Source of the DNA: Verrucomicrobiota bacterium
GTDB lineage: Bacteria > Verrucomicrobiota > Verrucomicrobiia > Opitutales > Opitutaceae
Length of the DNA: 64,000 nt
Assembly (NCBI GenBank): GCA_023446865.1
Contig: JAEXPL010000115.1
Coordinates: forward strand, 1 to 64,000
Direction: 5' to 3'
The notes beneath the pieces were generated by a model, which was given only the letters and a program-made list of their open reading frames with translations, was not told where the DNA came from and did not search any database. Both the position numbers and the translations under genes were made by a program. Below, in pieces: positions 59,243 through 64,000 of the stretch. Each line of letters starts with the position of its first letter. Position 1 is the stretch's first letter.

Positions 59243-59632
59243 ATGAGCAGTGCGACGTTTCTGCAAACCAGCGGCATTGTCCGCCTCACCAAGGACCCGA
59301 AGGTGGTCCAGTCTGGTGAGCACACGATCTGCAACCTGAGCCTGGTCTCGAACTACGAGTACCGCCGGGACGGCAAAGTTGTGAAGGAGCCGCCGACGTT
59401 CCTGGAGGCCGAAGCCTACGAGGGCGCTGCCAAGGTTTTGGCTGCGAACCTTCACAAGGGTGATCGGGTTTTCCTGCAAGGCCGGCTGAAGCTGGAGTCC
59501 TGGCTCGACAAGGGGAGCCAGCAGAAGCGTTCGGCGCACAAGTTGGTCATTCGCGATTTCAAGTTCATCGAGCCCAAGGCCGCCGACGACGAAGCTCGCG
59601 GCGAGGCCGGCGGCGACGACGTCCCGTACTGA
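59243..59632 (+). CDS. ssb: single-stranded DNA-binding protein (single OB)
   Basis: 129 aa. One SSB OB fold: SGIVRLTKDPKVVQSGEHTICNLSLVSNYEYRRDGK ... FLEAEAYEGAAKVLAANLHKGDRVFLQGRLKLESW. C-terminal tip GGDDVPY is an SSB-Ct tip with VPY in place of IPF, as in the tandem-OB SSB at 51869. The start ATG 59243 follows AAAAAGGA. Confidence 0.85.
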   Translation: MSSATFLQTSGIVRLTKDPKVVQSGEHTICNLSLVSNYEYRRDGKVVKEPPTFLEAEAYEGAAKVLAANLHKGDRVFLQGRLKLESWLDKGSQQKRSAHKLVIRDFKFIEPKAADDEARGEAGGDDVPY

Positions 59633-59639
59633 TCGCGCC

Positions 59640-59873
59640 ATGGTCACCCGCGACATACTCAACAGCGCCGTCCGCGACGAGGACGGCAACTACTGGTTGG
59701 TCACCACGCCGGAGCGGTATCACCGCGACATCGAGCCCGGGGCGAACCGAGTGTTTGCCACAGCGGAAGGACAACCGCTGCCAGGCGACAAGGAGGTCGC
59801 CGTGGTGCTGAATGCCGCGGGTGAATTCATCCGCTGGGGCGAGCCCAGCGAATTCGACGCAAGGTTCTCGTGA
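59640..59873 (+). CDS. small hypothetical protein
   Basis: 77 aa: VTRDILNSAVRDEDGNYWLVTTPERYHRDIEPGANRVF. No family recognised. 7 nt after ssb. Confidence 0.6.
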   Translation: MVTRDILNSAVRDEDGNYWLVTTPERYHRDIEPGANRVFATAEGQPLPGDKEVAVVLNAAGEFIRWGEPSEFDARFS

Positions 59874-59965
59874 ACGGTGGCCGCCGTGCGCTCTGGCGCC
59901 GGCGGCACCCTTCGAGGATCGTCCACCCCCACGTGTTAGCCGGCGAACCGGGACGGAGTACGCTC

Positions 59966-61012
59966 ATGAACAGGAATACAGCCATCGCACTTGCGGTGCT
60001 CACCATGGTGGTGGGCCTGCGCGGATCAGAGGACAGCGGTCTTCTGGTCGAACAGCTTTTGGGAGGGACGCCGCCGAAGCAGGCCCCTGTGCCCCCGTCA
60101 CCGGAGGTGCGCCGCCCACCGGCGCCGCAATCGCCTCCAGCAACGACGCCGGCGCCCCAGCCCCCCCGTGTCACCGACCGGGTCGATCTCCCGGTCTCGG
60201 GCACGCCGGCGCCCCAGCCGCCGAGCAACCCGTTGCCGCCGCCTCCGCCGGTTGCCCGTCCGCCAGAGGCCAGCCAGCCGGCCCCGGCCGTCTACCCGCC
60301 TCAGCCGAGCGCTGGGGCCGTCCCGACGCCGGGTGCCGTTGACGCACCACAACCTCCGATGGAGACGCCAGGAAGCGCCAAGAAAGCGCCTGTTGCGGCG
60401 CTGGCGATGCTCGGCGTGTTCGCGATGGTGCTCCTTGGGGGGAGCGTCATTGGTGTCCGCGCGATGATGCGCGCCGGGAAGAAGCGGGATCGTGCAGAGG
60501 AGGCCGATGCGGAGGATGAAGACGTCGCCGGCCATGTGGACGCGGAGGTCGTCCCCCCGAAGCTCCCGCCTCAAAATCGGCCGGCGAAGCCCGCCGCGGA
60601 TGACTCCGGTGGCGTTGAGCCGATGACCGAGCGTCCCGAGATGACCATGCGCACCCCTCCTCCTCCGCCGGAAGCGGGTGGTGGCGGTGGGGGTAATGCG
60701 TTGGTGCCTCGTGCCGCGTTGCAGCAGATGAAGGCAGATTTCGAGGCCATGCTCCGTTCCGCCGTGGACAACGCTCTCGCCGCACAGCGGAGCGAGTATG
60801 AGGCGTTGCTGCGCCGCCAAGCGGACCAGATCGAGAAGATGGGGTCGATGCTGACGGAAGCGGCCCAAGCGATTGAGTTCGCTCGTTCGTTGCCCCCGGT
60901 ATCGGTGCCGCCCCCTGACTTTGGCGCCGACCGAGCTCACGACAGTGAAGCGGGACCCGGCCAGGGCGACGACGTCACCCAACCGGCCGCCGGCGGCAAT
61001 TCGGGATATTGA
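59966..61012 (+). CDS. proline-rich membrane protein with coiled coil
   Basis: 348 aa from ATG 59966 (GTG 59870 possible). Hydrophobic N-terminus (MNRNTAIALAVLTMVVGL), a ~100-residue Pro-rich linker, a transmembrane helix at ~143-165 (VAALAMLGVFAMVLLGGSVIGV), an acidic/Pro segment and a helical C-terminus (LQQMKADFEAMLRSAVDNALAAQ). Organisation suits a conjugation-machine scaffold; no family recognised. Confidence 0.65.
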   Translation: MNRNTAIALAVLTMVVGLRGSEDSGLLVEQLLGGTPPKQAPVPPSPEVRRPPAPQSPPATTPAPQPPRVTDRVDLPVSGTPAPQPPSNPLPPPPPVARPPEASQPAPAVYPPQPSAGAVPTPGAVDAPQPPMETPGSAKKAPVAALAMLGVFAMVLLGGSVIGVRAMMRAGKKRDRAEEADAEDEDVAGHVDAEVVPPKLPPQNRPAKPAADDSGGVEPMTERPEMTMRTPPPPPEAGGGGGGNALVPRAALQQMKADFEAMLRSAVDNALAAQRSEYEALLRRQADQIEKMGSMLTEAAQAIEFARSLPPVSVPPPDFGADRAHDSEAGPGQGDDVTQPAAGGNSGY

Positions 61013-61039
61013 GCAACCTCCACCCAGGAAGACGCAGCT

Positions 61040-61597
61040 ATGAAGATCCTCACCACAGTGCTCATGTTCGCGGCCGTAGCCGTGTGTGCGGCGACGCCCG
61101 CCGAGCAGCCCAAGACATACCGATTCAATGGAGCCGACTACGTGGCGGCCCGTCACCTGGTCGAAGGCCCCATCGAGACCAACGAGTTTACGCGTCCTGG
61201 CGAGACCCTCCTCAACTGGCGGCAGCTTGTGACCCATCAGCAGGTGACCACGCAGGCGACACTGGAGCAGATGTCGTTTCGCGCGGACGCCTACGCGCTG
61301 CACATCCAAGCGCAGTTGAAGCGCGATGCCGTGGCCCAGCCGACGTATTGGGAGATGCTTTACTCAGGCAAGGAAGCGGCTGTGTTCGCGGTGCGTTTCG
61401 GCCCTCGCGACGATTATCCGGCGCAGCAGATGGTTGCCCTGGTGATGGCCGCCGGTCCGAACACGATTCACGTCCTTCAGTGGGCCGTGAAAGAGGATCC
61501 CCGCAACCCCGGGGAGTACCTGACTGCCCTTGAGTCCTGGAAGGAACTGTTCAACCGGCAGGCCAGGGCCGCGGTGAACGCTGCCGTGCGGCAATGA
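61040..61597 (+). CDS. exported hypothetical protein
   Basis: 185 aa with a signal peptide (MKILTTVLMFAAVAVCAAT). Soluble helical body (WRQLVTHQQVTTQATLEQMSFRADAYALHIQAQLKRDAV). Overlaps the next gene by 4 nt. Probably periplasmic; role unknown. Confidence 0.65.
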   Translation: MKILTTVLMFAAVAVCAATPAEQPKTYRFNGADYVAARHLVEGPIETNEFTRPGETLLNWRQLVTHQQVTTQATLEQMSFRADAYALHIQAQLKRDAVAQPTYWEMLYSGKEAAVFAVRFGPRDDYPAQQMVALVMAAGPNTIHVLQWAVKEDPRNPGEYLTALESWKELFNRQARAAVNAAVRQ

Positions 61598-61956
61598 TCG
61601 AGAGCCGGATACAGGAAGTCACGAGCGGCAACCGCTTGTTGTTCGTCGAGTCCGTCCGTGATCTCGTGGAGAGGCCGCGGGACAAGAGACTGAAGTTCAT
61701 CGGGACAGAGGACGGGTCGGCGGGGTTCACGCTGTTGGTCCTGGTCGGGTTCCGAGACACCAGCATGGCGGAGATGGAGGTGCTCTGGAACGACGGCCGC
61801 AATGAGGTCTCTGAAGTGTTCCCTCGGGCCGAGGTGGAAGAGTACGTGAGGAGCCTCTTCACCCCCATCGAAGAGCCACGGAAGGCCATCGCGCCAGCTC
61901 ACCTGAAGCGGACCGCTGCGAGTGGGCCACCTGTTGAGCAGATGGGTCTCTTCTAG
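61594..61956 (+). CDS. hypothetical protein
   Basis: 120 aa, mixed fold (LKFIGTEDGSAGFTLLVLVGFRDTSMAEMEVLWNDGR), ends VEQMGLF, a PIP-box-like or SSB-Ct-like hydrophobic tip. Converges with the methyltransferase gene 11 nt downstream. Confidence 0.6.
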   Translation: MIESRIQEVTSGNRLLFVESVRDLVERPRDKRLKFIGTEDGSAGFTLLVLVGFRDTSMAEMEVLWNDGRNEVSEVFPRAEVEEYVRSLFTPIEEPRKAIAPAHLKRTAASGPPVEQMGLF

Positions 61957-61967
61957 GAGGCCCCGCC

Positions 61968-63254
61968 TTACGGCAGGAACTCAGCGAGGGGAGTAGCCAC
62001 ATGCTGTGCGAACAGCCGGGTGAGCACGCCTTGCCCCGCCATTTGGTAGACGGTGGAGGCGTCCTGGCTGACGAAGGTCTGTCCGTGGATGCGGCAGACT
62101 TCGGCCGGGCGGAACATCCGCGGTCCGTATTCCGTCATCAGGTACGCCCCGGAATTGTTGATCTTGTGGTAGGATCGGCAGAAGGTCGGGCACTCCCGCG
62201 CATTGCGGTCGAGCACCTTTAGCGAGCGAACGAATCCGTTGCCTTTGGCGCCGTGGCGCGCGGCGTGCGCACGGAGCCCGGCGAAGGAGACGGCGATGCG
62301 TTCGACGTCGGCCTGGTCGAGCTCGGCGTCCGGGGCATCGCAGAAGTCGCCGACGGTCCCGGCGAACGGCGTGTGGGGATTTGTGACGACGAAACCCGGC
62401 TTCAGCGTAGCCACGCAGACCCAACGGCGGCGTGTGGACGGCTCTCCGTAGTCCACCGAAGGGCGGAGGACGGTTGTGCGGACGTCGTACCCAAGGCGGC
62501 GCAGGTTGAGCACGAGCAGGCGGCCCGCTGGCGAGTTGCCGTAGCGCGGGACATTCTCGAAGATGCAGGCGGCCGGCATCCTGGCGGCGACCAGGGAGAG
62601 AGTCGGGATGAACAGGTCGCCCGCCTCGCCGAACTCGGATTGCCCTTTGAGCGATTTCTTGGTGATCCCGTAGTTGGAGTGCTCAGTGCACGGGATCCCT
62701 GCTAGGAGAATGTCGAACTCAGGGAGCTCATACGGGTGCATGCTGCGGAAGTCGCCGATGATGATCTCGGCGTCTGGGTGTTTGCGGGCGAATTCATCCG
62801 CATAGCCGATCTCGCGTTCAACGCCGGCGATGACCTTGAAACGTGGGGTGCCGCCGAAGGCATCGGAGAGGGTGCCACCGCCACAGAACAGATCGAGCAC
62901 GCGGTAGCAGGACCGGCCCAGCCCATGGTTCAGGATCGAGGCAGCCCGCAGAGTCGGCAGGACGACCATGCTGCGGTACGACCCAACGACCTTCACTTCC
63001 CTCGCGTCGCAGAGTGTGCCCAACACCCTGCGTGAGTTGATGTCGATGATCGGACGCGCCTCGCCGTTTGCGCGGCGGGAAGAGACTTTGTGGCGGCTGG
63101 TCGTGGCCGGGGTGATGTGAAGCGCTCCGTCGGTGAGCCGGACGTTGATCGGTTGGTTGCGGGCGAACCCGAGTTGCTGGATCCGATGCCCCTCCACCCA
63201 GAGACGCGGCGCGCCGCGGTGGGGGCTGATGGTGGTGAAGTAGGTTAGGCTCAT
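61968..63254 (-). CDS. C5-cytosine DNA methyltransferase with SymE-like N-terminus
   Basis: 428 aa. N-terminal ~60 residues (RLWVEGHRIQQLGFARNQPINVRLTDGALHI) look like a SymE/AbrB-type small beta domain. The methyltransferase has motif I VLDLFCGGGT (Asp121), catalytic Cys189 in GIPCTEHS, ENV in FENVPRYG and STRRRW (motif VIII). So a Dcm-like enzyme, probably orphan, modifying cytosine C5 on element DNA. Its promoter gives an almost leaderless message. Confidence 0.85.
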   Translation of the reverse strand: MSLTYFTTISPHRGAPRLWVEGHRIQQLGFARNQPINVRLTDGALHITPATTSRHKVSSRRANGEARPIIDINSRRVLGTLCDAREVKVVGSYRSMVVLPTLRAASILNHGLGRSCYRVLDLFCGGGTLSDAFGGTPRFKVIAGVEREIGYADEFARKHPDAEIIIGDFRSMHPYELPEFDILLAGIPCTEHSNYGITKKSLKGQSEFGEAGDLFIPTLSLVAARMPAACIFENVPRYGNSPAGRLLVLNLRRLGYDVRTTVLRPSVDYGEPSTRRRWVCVATLKPGFVVTNPHTPFAGTVGDFCDAPDAELDQADVERIAVSFAGLRAHAARHGAKGNGFVRSLKVLDRNARECPTFCRSYHKINNSGAYLMTEYGPRMFRPAEVCRIHGQTFVSQDASTVYQMAGQGVLTRLFAQHVATPLAEFLP

Positions 63255-63265
63255 AGGCTAAGAAG

Positions 63266-63294
63266 TTCATAACCTAATAACCTAAACCAGTCAA
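63266..63294 (-). promoter_or_regulatory. sigma70-like promoter for the C5 methyltransferase
   Basis: On the minus strand: TTGACT, 17 nt, TATGAA, with the -10 box only 11 nt from ATG 63254. The spacer is made of AGGTTATTAGG-type repeats. Confidence 0.65.
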
Positions 63295-63508
63295 ATCTAT
63301 TCCATTTCACTTCTCGTCCTGGTGTTGCGCGTGAGGTACGAACACAACGCTGCGCGATGTGCGGCGTGCCTCCCGCAATGTGCTATCCCGTTTGGGCGCG
63401 CAGATCGCCGCCCATCCTATACCGTCGCCCGCTCCTTCACATTCTGTTGCGTCGCGCGCAGGGAGCCAATGCGGAGGCGGGGGTGCGGCATTTCAATGAA
63501 GAGCCTCC
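63295..63508. other. intergenic region
   Basis: No convincing gene; the two short + strand frames here lack start signals. Holds one full-match origin-type repeat at 63484-63501. Confidence 0.4.
63484..63501 (+). repeat. dispersed origin-type repeat
   Basis: TGCGGCATTTCAATGAAG, identical to iteron copy 4 although 36 kb away. Confidence 0.7.
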
Positions 63509-64000
63509 CTACAGACTTGCCGCGAGCGCCGCCCGCAGTGACCGGATGTAGTCGCGCCAAGCTCTCCACTCCTGCGGTTTCAGCGTTTTATCAAGTAGTA
63601 ACGTCTCGGCCGCTGCCAGTTGGCGGGTGAGCTCAGCTCGGTTGGCTGCGGTGACCATCGGCGGTGAGGATGGAGGCATCCGGGACGACACGGGTGAACT
63701 CGTGGCCTGCGGAGGAGGGGGCGGAGCAGGGCTGGCGAGTTTTGGGGTGGAAGTGATAGGTTGCGGCCGATGGAGCCCTCCAAGTGTGTAGGGATCGGTT
63801 CCGAGCGCGTTTGATATGGCTTCCACTTCCGACCACGTCGCGTCGCGATACCCCAGTTCAATCGCGCAGAGCTTACTTGCCGGCATTGCTATACCCGAGG
63901 CTGTGATTCGGCGCGCGAGCTCCGCTTGACTGCATCCTGGCACCGCGGCGCGGGCGGTGCGGAGGCGCCCATCGAGGCGGAATTTCGCGAGGGTGCCGAG
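63509..64000 (-). CDS. XRE-family (Cro/C1 HTH) regulator, 5' end cut by window edge
   Basis: The frame is open to base 64000, so the N-terminus is outside. RLDGRLRTARAAVPGCSQAELARRITASGIAMPASKLCAIELGYRDATWSEVEAISNALGTDP is a standard XRE HTH (R..R...g.SQ.eLA..i, then the E.G.... sA..lg part). A Pro-rich linker and a helical C-terminus (NRAELTRQLAAAETLLLD) follow. Could be a control protein for the element; another candidate for binding the shared operators. Confidence 0.8.
   Translation of the reverse strand, partial: LGTLAKFRLDGRLRTARAAVPGCSQAELARRITASGIAMPASKLCAIELGYRDATWSEVEAISNALGTDPYTLGGLHRPQPITSTPKLASPAPPPPPQATSSPVSSRMPPSSPPMVTAANRAELTRQLAAAETLLLDKTLKPQEWRAWRDYIRSLRAALAASL

Noticed and set aside
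63322..63630. plus-strand frame of 102 codons at the right end
   Set aside because: No ribosome binding site, off-frame overlap with the XRE gene, and no protein-like pattern.
1..64000. tRNA, rRNA, insertion sequences
   Set aside because: None seen on reading: no transposase-like protein, no terminal inverted repeats around a gene, no tRNA-like cloverleaf recognised.

Overview
The window looks like part of a large, GC-rich (roughly 60-65% by eye) self-transmissible replicon: a conjugative megaplasmid or a very plasmid-like integrative element of a Gram-negative (diderm) bacterium. Reasons: a replication-initiator-like gene followed by a repeat-rich origin-like region (26.0-28.1 kb), a ParA-type ATPase with a small partner gene (58.2-59.2 kb), a run of VirB8-, VirB9- and VirB10-like genes plus a lipoprotein (54.3-58.0 kb), an ArdC antirestriction gene, two SSBs, a DnaB-type helicase, a topoisomerase III and several DNA methyltransferases. 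I see no rRNA, tRNA, CRISPR array, IS element or housekeeping operon. The sequence alone does not fix the taxon; a Verrucomicrobiota-like host is only a guess. Genes are cut at both ends (dnaB-like on the left, XRE-type regulator on the right).

Layout. 0-9.1 kb (+): DnaB-type helicase, a pilin-like small protein, a Fic protein, an HTH protein, a ClpB-type AAA+ ATPase, a DNA adenine methyltransferase and unknowns, including one reading frame broken by a single amber codon. 9.2-9.8 kb (-): two small genes ending at a perfect bidirectional terminator. 10.0-17.1 kb (+): mostly unknown genes, ending with an exported protein with secretin N-domain-like character and a terminator. 17.1-25.2 kb (-): ASCH protein, PH-domain membrane protein, a candidate restriction-modification pair, a HhH-GPD DNA glycosylase, two proteins of unknown function, topoisomerase III and a further unknown. 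25.4-28.1 kb: replication control and origin. 28.1-51.6 kb (+): about 30 tightly packed genes, mostly without recognisable domains, among them a RecT-like annealing protein, ArdC, a zinc-ribbon protein, a ParB-like protein and a GHKL ATPase. 51.9-63.3 kb: tandem-OB SSB, small genes, T4SS genes, partition, second SSB, membrane or exported proteins, and a C5-cytosine methyltransferase (-). The right edge holds an XRE regulator (-).

The most unusual signal is in the 28-54 kb block. About 23 otherwise unrelated proteins there end in the same kind of C-terminal tail: an acidic stretch followed by a tip of the type G-[V/Q/I/C]-[K/R/T]-[V/P]-stop (for example EDGVKV, EEGQRV, SDGCKP, SDGITP). Carriers include the RecT-like protein and ArdC. 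Because the same element has T4SS genes, the tail is a candidate sorting or translocation signal for proteins sent with the DNA into recipients; this is inference. The same block is fed by a distinctive promoter class (TTGACM-like box, 22-23 nt, then ACTGAATT) seen four times.

Two other element-wide repeat families stand out: a palindromic site built on TTTGACWWGTCAAA upstream of the rep, par, T4SS and several other genes, which resembles a global plasmid operator in the style of KorA sites, and an 18-nt iteron (YGCGGCATYTCAATGAAR) with eight copies next to the initiator gene and four same-strand copies dispersed at 12.9, 16.1, 49.7 and 63.5 kb.
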